Below are positions 7,720 through 15,671 of a stretch of 64,000 nt of DNA, one piece after another. Numbering within the stretch: the first letter of the stretch is position 1; every line of letters begins with the position of its first letter. Position numbers and translations under genes: made by a program. Under the pieces are notes generated by a model. It saw nothing but the letters and a program-made list of their open reading frames with translations. It was not told where the DNA came from and did not search any database. The stretch covers positions 4,402,001-4,466,000 of the forward strand of contig NZ_CP060497.1 of the NCBI RefSeq assembly GCF_014334135.1, given 5' to 3'. The DNA comes from Olivibacter sp. SDN3. Its GTDB lineage: Bacteria; Bacteroidota; Bacteroidia; Sphingobacteriales; Sphingobacteriaceae.

Positions 7720-8898
7720 ATGACTAAAATAATCCTATCATTTATTCTCATTCTCTTACTCATCAGTTGTAAATCATCAACCGAATCGAGCGATTATCTT
7801 GGGCAAACCTGTCCTGATTCTATTCCCGTGATTTTTGCACCAGGTATCGTTTCAATGAAAGACAGATTAGAACATGGTATTTCATTTACACCCAATACAC
7901 GGGAATTAACTTTTGGGATACTAAACAAGGATGACCTGAGTGGAAAAATACTTTATTCCAAGAAGATTAATGAAAAATGGACCGAACCGATGGTTTTCGA
8001 ACCATTAAAAAATGAATGTGTATATCTGCCCTATTTTTCACCTAATGGCAAATCTTTACTTTATGCTCAAAGTAAACCTGATACAGGCAACGTGTACACC
8101 GATATTTGGATGATTGAAAAGATTAATGATGATTGGGTTTCTCCAAAGGTGATACAAGCTCCATTAAGTTCGACAAGTAGGGAAGCCAACGCTTGTATGA
8201 CATATGATGGTACAATCTATTTTTCTTCTAATAGGAATTGTGACGGAAAGGAAAATTGCCACACCGCTGATTTGTTCTATTCAAAACTAACGGATAATGA
8301 GTATCAAAGCGTGGATATTATTTCTGAATTTATTTCATCGAATGATGAGGAAAGTGTTTTCATTTCCCCAAAGGAAGAATACATCATTTTTTGTAGATAT
8401 ACAGACGATGAAACAGGGATGGATTTATATATCAGTTATCGTGATATTAATAATAACTGGATTGAACCTCAAATAATTGATTCAACAATAAATTCAAAAG
8501 ATTGGGACAGAAGACCATTTGTAAGTATCGACAATAAATTTTTATTTTTTACCCGACTGCAAATCGGAGAAAAGGGGTTAACCGAATCAGATATATTTTG
8601 GGTTAATACTTCAAAACTGTTTAAACCATTTGTTTATCATTCACTTTCTGACACAATAGTTCAAGTTGGGGAAAAATTCGAACTATGCGTCCCTAAAGAT
8701 TACTTTAAAGATATAGATGATAAACAATTGACTTACAGCGTCAACCAACATCAATTTGACTGGCTGGATTTTGATAGTAAGCAGATGAAATTATCAGGGT
8801 TGCCTTCTGTAGAGGGCGATTTTGAACTGACTTTTACAGCAATTGATAAATCTTCGAATATGACAGATGATAAGATTATAATAACAGTAAAAAAATAA
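7720..8898 (+). CDS. PD40 beta-propeller lipoprotein with C-terminal Ig-like domain
   Basis: 392 residues. The N-terminus is a lipoprotein signal (ILLLISCKSS; lipidation at Cys17). The body contains several WD40-like PD40 repeats, recognisable by PYFSPNGKSLLYAQS, ACMTYDGTIYFSSNR and RPFVSIDNKFLFFTR. The last 90 residues (DDKQLTYSVNQ... LSGLPSVEGDFELTFTA) look like a cadherin/Ig-type putative domain. It is predicted to be anchored in the outer membrane or periplasm. Function is unknown. It starts 22 bp after arr and may be read from the same promoter, though a link to rifamycin resistance is not supported. Confidence 0.75.
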   Translation: MTKIILSFILILLLISCKSSTESSDYLGQTCPDSIPVIFAPGIVSMKDRLEHGISFTPNTRELTFGILNKDDLSGKILYSKKINEKWTEPMVFEPLKNECVYLPYFSPNGKSLLYAQSKPDTGNVYTDIWMIEKINDDWVSPKVIQAPLSSTSREANACMTYDGTIYFSSNRNCDGKENCHTADLFYSKLTDNEYQSVDIISEFISSNDEESVFISPKEEYIIFCRYTDDETGMDLYISYRDINNNWIEPQIIDSTINSKDWDRRPFVSIDNKFLFFTRLQIGEKGLTESDIFWVNTSKLFKPFVYHSLSDTIVQVGEKFELCVPKDYFKDIDDKQLTYSVNQHQFDWLDFDSKQMKLSGLPSVEGDFELTFTAIDKSSNMTDDKIIITVKK

Positions 8899-8917
8899 TT
8901 ACGGGGCAATTCCCTTT

Positions 8918-9237
8918 TCAACAAATAAAAACGATCTTTAGAACACAAATTTGGCGAATGCGTTTGGTGGACACGCTTTTCCCGCACAAAATATCGCCAG
9001 CCCAAAATATTCCCGCCAGTCCAGCCAGCGCTCCCCCAGTGAAGTCAATGGCACCTGAATTACTCCAAGGTGCCATTATAGCGATTCCCAACCCCGTCAA
9101 TAGCGCCCAGATAAAATCCACGTACTTTCTGGACGTTGAAATAGCCAAACCAACGGCCCGATAAATTCGATCGCCGTGCCCGTTTGGACAGAAACCATCC
9201 CCAAAATAACCATATAGATGGACGGCAGGTTATCCAT
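8918..9237 (-). pseudogene. EamA/RhtA-type transporter remnant (frameshifted)
   Basis: Two overlapping minus-strand frames together give an EamA-family drug/metabolite exporter segment: SVQTGTAIEFIGPL in one frame, continuing after a frameshift near 9150 as SRKYVDFIWALLTGLGIAI and GGALAGLAGIFWAG. The match to RhtA-type proteins (EFTGPL, then RRxVDF) shows that about 90 residues of a roughly 290-residue protein remain. Both ends are missing. Confidence 0.7.
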
Positions 9238-9335
9238 TTTATTTTTCATTTTATTATTTTCGTTTTTATCTGATTATTTCCATTTTTTGCTGACGATTTA
9301 TACTTCTAAAAAGAAAAAATTGTCAAATCTATACC

Positions 9336-10100
9336 CTATTTTTTCAGCCATTCACTCCATTTCAAACCATCTTGATTACGTTCATTCGTTGTCAGTACAC
9401 CGCTCTGAAGTGTTCTCCCCAACTTTCCCAGAAGGGAAATGGGCACATTCACAATGGGTTTGGACAAGGATTTATATTCCATGAAAACACGGGCAGCCTC
9501 TCCAAGATTCAGTACCTCCGGCCCTCCTATTTCCACGATACCATTGACAGGCTCTGCCAAGGAAATCTTTGCCAATTTTTTTGCGACAACTGAAATCTCT
9601 ATGGGCTGGTACAAGATGCCTGACGGCAAAAAAGCGATGGGGAAACGTAGGTATTTGATTATTTCCTGCTCAAAAAAGGGAAAAAACTGAGTTGACCGTA
9701 ATATGGTATAAGGTATGCCGGACTGTTGGATTTCGTGCTCCACTTGGTTTTTGATCCTAAAGTATCTGGTGGAAAAGCTATCAACGCCCACTATCGAGAT
9801 GAAAACAAAATGTTCTACCTTGTTTCTAAGTGCTTGTGCCAATAGATCTTTTGTTCCTTCCACATCGATTTTGAAGCTTTTCTTCTCGATACTGGATGCA
9901 AGGTGAACAATAGTTTTCACACCGTCCATCGAAATAGTTGTTGGGTTCTCCAGATCGAATCTTCTCCATTCCATACCATTGGCAGTATTATCTTCCTGCC
10001 GTCGAGCGCATAAAATCAGCGGGAGTTCTTTTCCCAACAGTTGAACTAGCTGTTGACCTAGTGTGCCATTGGCCCCTGTTATTAAAACTTTCCTATCCAT
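9336..10100 (-). CDS. NmrA/SDR-type NAD(P)-binding protein
   Basis: 254 residues beginning with the Rossmann motif ITGANGTLGQQLVQLL. A VKTIVHLASSIEKKSF strand and HFVFISIVGVDSF segment resemble atypical SDRs of the NmrA/NAD(P)H-azoreductase type. IPYTILRSTQFFPFFEQ is the characteristic substrate-side motif. No YxxxK active site is evident, so it may be a sensor or a reductase with an unusual mechanism. It begins right at the end of an alkylhydroperoxidase-like remnant on the same strand, suggesting an older redox operon of which only this gene is whole. Confidence 0.8.
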   Translation of the reverse strand: MDRKVLITGANGTLGQQLVQLLGKELPLILCARRQEDNTANGMEWRRFDLENPTTISMDGVKTIVHLASSIEKKSFKIDVEGTKDLLAQALRNKVEHFVFISIVGVDSFSTRYFRIKNQVEHEIQQSGIPYTILRSTQFFPFFEQEIIKYLRFPIAFLPSGILYQPIEISVVAKKLAKISLAEPVNGIVEIGGPEVLNLGEAARVFMEYKSLSKPIVNVPISLLGKLGRTLQSGVLTTNERNQDGLKWSEWLKK

Positions 10101-10206
10101 TTTCTATTTTTCTCTTGGTACTTACTATAATCCTGTTCCACGCATTTATGGTAACAACAGCCATGATGATCTGAGCAATCTGGTTGTCATCAAAGCGTTT
10201 TTCATT
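10093..10206 (-). pseudogene. 3' remnant of a carboxymuconolactone decarboxylase/AhpD-like gene
   Basis: On the minus strand, a 37-codon open end gives DDNQIAQIIMAVVTINAWNR, the C-terminal helix of AhpD-like carboxymuconolactone decarboxylases (typical ending INAWNRIAV), then a stop that overlaps the next start codon. The rest of the gene, including the CxxC site, is missing. Confidence 0.65.
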
Positions 10207-10314
10207 TCAATTTTATTTTATTTACTCTATTTCATTCGATCTCGAGGGTCTCTTAATCCAATATGGAAAAAGCCCCTAGCTATAAGTTCACGATATACAC
10301 CCACAAAGCTCACG

Positions 10315-11115
10315 TTAAGGATGGAACCTGTCAGGAACTTTTAATAGCATTTGATCGAAACATCCGGCAATTTTTTCTGCTGACAATTCCGCGACTTTGA
10401 TATTTTCCCTGATATGAAGCTTTTGAATTACGTGCCTGGCCTGATTCTTTCTAAATATTGTTTTCAGGATAGTTGATACATTTGAATTGGGTTTTCTAAA
10501 CATAAAAAAAAGATAGCTGAGGTACTTTTCCTTCATTTCCACCCCAATGTTCCAGTTTTTCTTTTTGGTAATCCGTAAAAGGGCAGATTTAACCTTTGGA
10601 GGAGGAAAGAAACTATCAGGGCCTATATCATATAGGATCTGGAAGTCGTAAAATGTGCGGTAAAACCATTTATAGGGGTCTGTGCCAGACTTCATTGTCA
10701 GTTTTTGAGCAGGTTCGAATTGCATTATAAGCGATGCAGACGTAAAATACTCCATATTAACATACATCAGGTACTTTAGAAGCGCTGATGTAAGGCAATA
10801 TGGAATATTGGCAACTACCTTAAAACTAGTTTTGGGAGCTACGAAATCTCGAAAATCCAGACTGATTATTTCAACGCTTTTGTTATCGTGAAATCGTTGT
10901 TTGAGTAACTTGGCCAAAGTGGGGTCGTTCTCAACGGCATACACCTTATCGCAATGTTTAGTCAAATGAGTAGTTATAAAGCCTTTTCCTGCCCCGATAT
11001 CTAAAACTGTATCATCTTGTTTTAGATTAACAAGATTAATGGCGTCGGCTATCAATACATTATCTATGGTAAAATGCTGACCAGTGAACCTAACGGGTCT
11101 TCTATATCTTTGCAT
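10315..11115 (-). CDS. erm: 23S rRNA adenine N6-methyltransferase, ErmF-like
   Basis: 266 residues, the same length as ErmF. It dimethylates A2058 of 23S rRNA using S-adenosylmethionine, conferring resistance to macrolides, lincosamides and streptogramin B. Visible motifs: VRFTGQHFTID at the N-terminus, SAM-binding VLDIGAGKGF, acidic AVENDPTL, catalytic NIPYCLTS, then FFPPPKVKSALLRI and the C-terminal VPDRFHP ending typical of ErmF. It differs from ErmF throughout, so it is a separate Erm class of the same group. The 5' region contains a possible leader peptide and competing stem arms, pointing to translational attenuation. Confidence 0.9.
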   Translation of the reverse strand: MQRYRRPVRFTGQHFTIDNVLIADAINLVNLKQDDTVLDIGAGKGFITTHLTKHCDKVYAVENDPTLAKLLKQRFHDNKSVEIISLDFRDFVAPKTSFKVVANIPYCLTSALLKYLMYVNMEYFTSASLIMQFEPAQKLTMKSGTDPYKWFYRTFYDFQILYDIGPDSFFPPPKVKSALLRITKKKNWNIGVEMKEKYLSYLFFMFRKPNSNVSTILKTIFRKNQARHVIQKLHIRENIKVAELSAEKIAGCFDQMLLKVPDRFHP

Positions 11116-11147
11116 GAAAATTTCTTAAGAATGAATACTAAAAATGG

Positions 11148-11201
11148 CATCACGGAATACGTGATGACGGCAGCATCCAACTCTAAGAAAATAGCGTGAT
11201 G
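11148..11201 (-). promoter_or_regulatory. Competing stem arms before the erm start
   Basis: In mRNA order the element CATCACG occurs twice (11201-11195 and 11166-11160), followed once by its complement CGTGATG (11154-11148), 33 bases before the erm start codon. Either copy of the first element can pair with the last, so two alternative stems are possible. This is the kind of arrangement used by erm attenuators. Function is inferred. Confidence 0.45.
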
Positions 11202-11273
11202 GGTATTAGGCGCCCAAAAGCATATTGCCGATATGGCAATAGTATTAACATCCAGTAATGAATTAACTACCGA

Positions 11274-11327
11274 TTACTGTGCAGTAGCCCAAGGTCTAAA
11301 GAAACCGAAAAATGACGTTATTAACAT
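11274..11327 (-). CDS. Candidate erm leader peptide (17 residues)
   Basis: An ATG-started reading frame of 17 codons and a TAA stop, encoding MLITSFFGFFRPWATAQ, lies 158 bases upstream of erm in the same transcript. It starts 26 bases after a -7 box. Known inducible erm genes have a short leader peptide on which drug-bound ribosomes stall. The peptide is not one that I recognise from the described IFVI or RLR classes, so drug-dependent stalling would need direct testing. The frame could be fortuitous at this length. Confidence 0.4.
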   Translation of the reverse strand: MLITSFFGFFRPWATAQ

Positions 11328-11352
11328 AATATACTTTTTTGCATTGATGCTG

Positions 11353-11360
11353 CAAATATA
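11353..11360 (-). promoter_or_regulatory. -7 box of the erm transcript
   Basis: On the minus strand TATATTTG matches TAnnTTTG. It lies about 240 bases before the erm start codon and 26 bases before the candidate leader peptide, which predicts a long 5' leader. Confidence 0.45.
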
Positions 11361-11685
11361 GGGTTATTAGATTTCTTTTAGAAATGCAGATCCATATTTT
11401 TATGATTTGGTCAGGAAAACCGGCCAAACGGAGCAAAGCGGAATGAGGCGGCTAAGGCCAGTGAGATAGTATCATTTTCGGAAGATATCCTTATCTTTAG
11501 AATCGAAGACGCACCTAGCTAGGCAAGATCAATCGTGATGTGGGCTTGCAAAAGACTGCGTATTCTGTATAACTTAAATTGGCCATCTTATAAGAAACAA
11601 GAATAGAGCCGATTATATCCATTCGCATGCGGATTTAATTACGCATACTAACGAGTTGTGTACAGCTTTTTAGAAACGACCGCTT
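11361..11685. other. Stretch without recognisable gene
   Basis: No frame gives a recognisable protein on either strand. The sequence contains in-frame stops throughout. Its end (ACTAACGAGTTGTG around 11648) may be the worn border of a cassette preceding the cupin gene, but no pairing partner is evident. Confidence 0.3.
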
Positions 11686-12039
11686 ATGACAAAAAAGATA
11701 ATTGACAAACAAACAGCAGAACATTATTTATGGGGCGACAATTGTGACAGTTGGATTTTAACTGATACAATTGGGCTTTCGGTTAAAGAAGAAAGTATGC
11801 CAAGTTTAACAAGAGAAAAGTTACATTTTCATACCAACGCTCAACAATTTTTCTATATTCTCAAAGGTTCTGCAACTTTTTATTTAGAGGAGACTAAAGT
11901 AATTGTAGCCGAACAAAAAGGAATATTAATTCAGCCGAAAACGAAACATTATATTGCAAATGAAACCACAGAGCAACTTGACTTTCTTGTAATTTCCCAA
12001 CCGACAACCAATAACGACAGAACTACAATAGAACAATGA
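11686..12039 (+). CDS. Cupin-domain protein
   Basis: 117 residues forming one small cupin barrel: the first metal-binding motif includes HFHTNAQQFFYILKGSATFYL and the second IQPKTKHYIANETTEQLDFLVI, with HxH and a distal His as likely metal ligands. Homologues are sugar isomerase-like or ligand-binding proteins of mostly unknown role. The gene is first of three same-strand genes, each followed by an attC-like palindrome, so it may be the cargo of a mobile gene cassette. Confidence 0.82.
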   Translation: MTKKIIDKQTAEHYLWGDNCDSWILTDTIGLSVKEESMPSLTREKLHFHTNAQQFFYILKGSATFYLEETKVIVAEQKGILIQPKTKHYIANETTEQLDFLVISQPTTNNDRTTIEQ

Positions 12040-12125
12040 TAAACTATAACGACAAAACAAGCTTCTGATGTTCAACTTTAATTAAAGAAGTACTGACAGA
12101 ACGAGCGGAAAAATAGAAACGAACC

Positions 12126-12260
12126 GCTAACATCAGTTTTGCAAGCATGGGTAGGGAAACGTCTTTGTATGAAACTTTTCGCTAAATTTGTATGCCCTTG
12201 CTTTACGAGAAAGTTGATGGTAAAAGCCCCACCCGGGGCATAGCCGCGAAATGTTAGGTA
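12126..12260. repeat. attC-like palindromic element 1
   Basis: GCTAACAT at 12126-12133 pairs with ATGTTAGG at 12251-12258 (six of eight positions plus flanks), enclosing imperfectly paired arms such as GCAAG and CTTGC. The TAAC/GTTAGG ends resemble integron cassette recombination sites (RYYYAAC and GTTRRRY). It follows the cupin gene. Confidence 0.45.
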
Positions 12261-12315
12261 CCAGTTAGATGAATACGTTCAGGGAGTTTTAGACAATGAT
12301 TAAAACAGAAACAAT

Positions 12316-13158
12316 ATGGAAATATTGGGTAAAATTCTGAGTATAAATCCGAATTATATTATAATCGGATTACTTGCAGTTTTCTTCACTTTGGAACAAG
12401 TTTCTGGAACTCCTTTTTCATTGAAAAAAAGGGGGAATCATCTATTTCAGAATATCCTTTTTCAAATCACATTGACAATACTAAATATATTTTTTGTATC
12501 TATACAAGTCTATTGCATTGAGTGGTTGAATTCTAATGAAATTGGACTGCTATATCTTGTAGAATTCCCATTCTGGACAAAGCTGTTTCTGAGTGTGGTG
12601 CTATATGACTTTACAACATATTGGATTCATAGAGCATCACATAAGAGTCCTCTTTTATGGAGACTACATAGAGTACATCATAGTGATACAACAATGGATT
12701 CGTCAACTACTTTTAGATTTCATCCATTAGAACTGATTTTGATCTACCAAACTGGAAATATTCTCACAGCAGGAATATTTGGAACAGATGTAACTTCGAT
12801 GGCCTTATATTATTTCATCATTTATATTTTCTTCTTTCTTGAACACTCAAGTCTGCATTATCCTAAATGGCTGAACAGCACATTAGGGTTAGTTTTTGTA
12901 ATGCCAGACCATCATAGAGTACATCATCATCAAGAGCAATTTTACACTGATTCCAATTTTGCAGATATTTTAATTATATGGGACAGAATTTTTGGTACAT
13001 TTAAGCTAATTCCTGCCGGAGAAATGAAACATGGATTAATAGAGTTTGAACAAGAAGAAAAACAAACATTCCTGTATCTTATGAAAAGTCCGTTTATAGA
13101 CATTAGAAGAAACAAATCTGACAATCTAAAATCAGACGAAAATAAAACCAGCACCTAA
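12316..13158 (+). CDS. Sterol desaturase/fatty-acid hydroxylase-family membrane protein
   Basis: 280 residues with about five hydrophobic segments in the N-terminal two thirds. The di-iron histidine clusters of the family are present in order: HRASHK, HRVHHSD, HSSLHY and HHRVHHHQE. These enzymes use O2 and a di-iron centre to hydroxylate or desaturate lipid chains at the cytoplasmic membrane. The substrate is unknown. The stop codon lies inside the left arm of the following attC-like element, as often seen in gene cassettes. The last 20 residues are polar and variable. Confidence 0.87.
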   Translation: MEILGKILSINPNYIIIGLLAVFFTLEQVSGTPFSLKKRGNHLFQNILFQITLTILNIFFVSIQVYCIEWLNSNEIGLLYLVEFPFWTKLFLSVVLYDFTTYWIHRASHKSPLLWRLHRVHHSDTTMDSSTTFRFHPLELILIYQTGNILTAGIFGTDVTSMALYYFIIYIFFFLEHSSLHYPKWLNSTLGLVFVMPDHHRVHHHQEQFYTDSNFADILIIWDRIFGTFKLIPAGEMKHGLIEFEQEEKQTFLYLMKSPFIDIRRNKSDNLKSDENKTST

Positions 13159-13283
13159 CAAGGTATTGCCAAAAGCGGGCTGACACAATATTACTGGGCT
13201 GAAGGAAGTAATTCAATATGTGTAATTCTATCGAGCAGTAGTGCCGATAATCTCCGTCTTCGACAATACCCGAACCGTTAGCG
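13155..13283. repeat. attC-like palindromic element 2
   Basis: TAAC (13156-13159) pairs with GTTA (13277-13280) and GGTATTG (13162-13168) pairs exactly with CAATACC (13264-13270). The left end overlaps the stop codon of the preceding gene. The right end CGTCTTCGACAATACC...CCGTTAGCGGTCA is nearly repeated at the right end of element 3. Confidence 0.55.
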
Positions 13284-13325
13284 GTCAACTTAAAAACGAC
13301 CCTACAACTAAAAACTGAATAACAA

Positions 13326-14090
13326 ATGGAAAAACCAACACAACTGACCACAGACAAATCCAACCCTACCCCTCCACCTTTGTCGTTTCTCCAATCAATT
13401 CCGTACTTCATGCTGCCCTCTTTATTTTTTGCAGTAATGAGTTGGTGGGCAGTAAGGGCATTGACTTCTGCTGGCGTTTCTATGATATGGAGTTTTACAG
13501 GGCTCTTCGTTGGCTGCCTTGCCACACTCGGTTGCCTGGGGATTATCCTTGCGAAAAAGGAGACAGAAAAGCCTTCAATATACAGGAGACTTTGGCTTAA
13601 ACCTTCCCGGGTCTCGGATGTTCTTATAGGTCTTGTTATTGGGCTTATCGGTCTGGCGACTTATAAAGAGTTGCAGGGTGTTACAGGTTGGTTATTAAGT
13701 ATTTGGCCTTTCGGCCTTCCCTCGTGGCAGTATCAAATTTTCGGAGACGGAATGTTTTTCGGCATCCCAGTCGAACAGAACAGTTGGTTAATTGCTGTTT
13801 TTCTAATCATTTACTTAGCAAATGTTATTGGTGAAGAAGTATGGTGGCGTGGGTATATACTCCCCAGACAGGTCAAAGGTATTGGCAGGAACGCGTGGGT
13901 GGCAAATGGGCTTTTGTGGGCCTTGTTCCATATGTTCCAGCCTTGGGATATCATATCCCTGATTCCTATTGCCCTTGGAATATCTTTCATGTCCCAGTAC
14001 CGTAAGAGTGCCTGGATTGGTATAGTTGCCCACGGTGTTCTGAATAGTATTGGATGGATACCTTTACTCAGGCTGGCAATACAATGCTAA
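13326..14090 (+). CDS. CPBP-family intramembrane glutamic protease
   Basis: 254 residues with multiple membrane segments. The CPBP (CAAX protease/bacteriocin-processing) motifs are all present: IGEEVWWRGYILP (motif 1, paired Glu and Arg), LLWALFHMFQ (motif 2, His), and IVAHGVLNSIG (motif 3, His and Asn). Family members cleave substrates within the membrane or confer self-immunity to bacteriocins. No peptide substrate gene is adjacent. The stop codon overlaps the left arm of the next attC-like palindrome, consistent with a captured cassette. Confidence 0.88.
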   Translation: MEKPTQLTTDKSNPTPPPLSFLQSIPYFMLPSLFFAVMSWWAVRALTSAGVSMIWSFTGLFVGCLATLGCLGIILAKKETEKPSIYRRLWLKPSRVSDVLIGLVIGLIGLATYKELQGVTGWLLSIWPFGLPSWQYQIFGDGMFFGIPVEQNSWLIAVFLIIYLANVIGEEVWWRGYILPRQVKGIGRNAWVANGLLWALFHMFQPWDIISLIPIALGISFMSQYRKSAWIGIVAHGVLNSIGWIPLLRLAIQC

Positions 14091-14275
14091 CTTTCATTCA
14101 AGCCAACGGTAAACTAAACAGACATCGCGAAAAAAATGAAGACAGAGAATTCAAAGCCGCTTGACAGACACATTCTGAAAATGCAAATGAACAACATTTA
14201 GTGCTCAACAGATACAGTTCTATTGAACTTTATTGCTAAAAATCCCCGTCTTCGACAATACCGGACCGTTAGCGG
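14086..14275. repeat. attC-like palindromic element 3
   Basis: GCTAAC (14086-14091) and GTTAGC (14268-14273) are exact complements and bound a 190-bp segment that begins at the stop codon of the CPBP gene. The right part (about 14240-14285) is almost the same as that of element 2. Confidence 0.5.
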
Positions 14276-14513
14276 TCAGCTTAAAAAAGCGGAATTCGTA
14301 TATAGGTAGCTCCACGAAAATAATAATACGGAAAGCGCAAGCATTTCAACAATCCGCCCAAAGTGGGATAACCTGATAAAACTTTCCTTCCTAATTGACG
14401 CCACATTCACCTTAAAAATAGCGAAAAGACAATTTTTGAGGCGTTTTGAGTTTTGGACTATACTCCTAGAAAAAAGTTTTGCCAGCTACCATTCCCAATA
14501 GTGCGTTGTGTAG
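14276..14513. other. Stretch without recognisable gene
   Basis: A plus-strand frame without a start codon runs from about 14309 to 14502 and ends in LLEKSFASYHSQ. I do not recognise it. Its only context is between the last attC-like element and a terminator/tRNA-end-like repeat. Confidence 0.3.
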
Positions 14514-14519
14514 ATGGGA

Positions 14520-14655
14520 TATGCCAGCTATAAGCAACAAAAGCCCCACATTTCTGTGAGGCTTTTTGTGATCCCATTGGTACAGAACTCGAACTTTTTA
14601 TTGGAAGATTTGAGACGATTGAACCAATTGAAAGACAGTACCTACCAGCCTGATT
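14520..14655. repeat. Dispersed terminator/tRNA-end-like block, copy 1
   Basis: Contains the hairpin AAGCCCCACATTTCTGTGAGGCTT followed by TGGTACAGAACTCGAAC and a GGAAGATTTGAGACGATT segment. Two further copies occur near 20740 and 32775. On the minus strand the second part reads GTTCGAGTTCTGTACCA, which resembles the 3' end of a tRNA with CCA, directly before a terminator. Confidence 0.6.
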
Positions 14656-14684
14656 TGAATGTAGAAAAGGTTAATCAACAAAAA

Positions 14685-14867
14685 AGGCCGAAACCAAAGC
14701 CTATAAGAAGATCCCACACATATTATCCTTCCGATGAAAACCACAACGATAATATGAAACAGGTAATTGAAGCCAATTACAGGCAGGTTAACGCGGATAT
14801 TGTACAGGTGGTGGAAAGCGAATTAGAACGTATCAAGAATGACCCCGATTTACAGCATTTGATGTAG
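14685..14867 (+). pseudogene. traG: traG 3' remnant, copy 1
   Basis: The frame encodes DNMKQVIEANYRQVNADIVQ followed by VESELERIKNDPDLQHLM and a stop. This matches the last 45 residues of the full TraG at 56900-58900. The longer open frame starting at 14514 is an artefact of reading through the repeat block. The piece is in plus orientation, opposite to the intact gene. Confidence 0.85.
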
Positions 14868-14984
14868 CAGGAGTGAATTGGCGGTTTAAATGAATAGGTT
14901 TTATATTTTTCTAATGCAAATACTTCCCAAACCCAAATGGGCCATTTGTTTCAGCCTTTCAAAATTTCTTCAAAATTGAAACGC

Positions 14985-14992
14985 TAAATTTG
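14985..14992 (+). promoter_or_regulatory. -7 box next to the response-regulator start
   Basis: TAAATTTG matches TAnnTTTG and ends 4 bp before the ATG at 14997. Transcription would start at or beside the start codon, so the mRNA may be leaderless. Confidence 0.5.
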
Positions 14993-14996
14993 TAAT

Positions 14997-15671
14997 ATGA
15001 AAATCCTGATAATAGAAGACGAACAAGACCTTGCACAAAGCATAGCCGAATATTTATCGGAAGAAAGCTATTTGTGTGAGTTTGCTTCTACTTATCATCA
15101 GGCATTGGATAAAATCGAAAACTATCATTACGACTGCATTCTTTTGGATATTATGTTGCCTGACGGCAACGGAATGAAAATTTTAAAAGAACTGAAACAG
15201 CAGGGCAAACAAGACGGTGTTATTATTATTTCTGCAAAAGATGCTTTGGACGATAAAATACAAGGTTTACAAATTGGTGCTGATGATTACCTGACCAAAC
15301 CCTTTCATCTTGCAGAATTAACGGCAAGAATATATTCCGTTATTCGTAGAAAACAGTTTGGGAACTCAAACACCGTTCAGCAAAACGAATTACAAATTGA
15401 TTTGTTGGCTAAAACTGTATCAGTAAACAACGCGTTGGTTTCATTGACTAAAAAAGAATTTAATTTGTTGCTTTACTTTATCGGCAATAAAAACAGGGTT
15501 ATTTCAAAAAGTACATTGGCAGAGCATCTTTCGGGAGATTTTGCCGATATGCTGGACAGCCATGATTTTGTGTACGCTCATGTTAAGAACTTGAAAAAGA
15601 AACTCAACGAGGCAGGATGTAGTAATTATTTGAAGACGGTTTATGGTACAGGCTATAAATGGGGAGTATGA
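14997..15671 (+). CDS. OmpR-family response regulator
   Basis: 224 residues. The receiver domain shows the acidic EDE at 7-9, the phosphorylation site D51 in LLDIMLPDGNG and K101 in YLTKPF. The C-terminal winged helix of OmpR/PhoB type contains ALVSLTKKEFNLLLYF, SKSTLAEHL, HVKNLKKKLNEAG and the closing YGTGYKWG. Its stop codon overlaps the kinase start (ATGA), so both are translated together. The stimulus is unknown; the outer-membrane protein gene directly downstream is the natural target. Confidence 0.95.
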   Translation: MKILIIEDEQDLAQSIAEYLSEESYLCEFASTYHQALDKIENYHYDCILLDIMLPDGNGMKILKELKQQGKQDGVIIISAKDALDDKIQGLQIGADDYLTKPFHLAELTARIYSVIRRKQFGNSNTVQQNELQIDLLAKTVSVNNALVSLTKKEFNLLLYFIGNKNRVISKSTLAEHLSGDFADMLDSHDFVYAHVKNLKKKLNEAGCSNYLKTVYGTGYKWGV

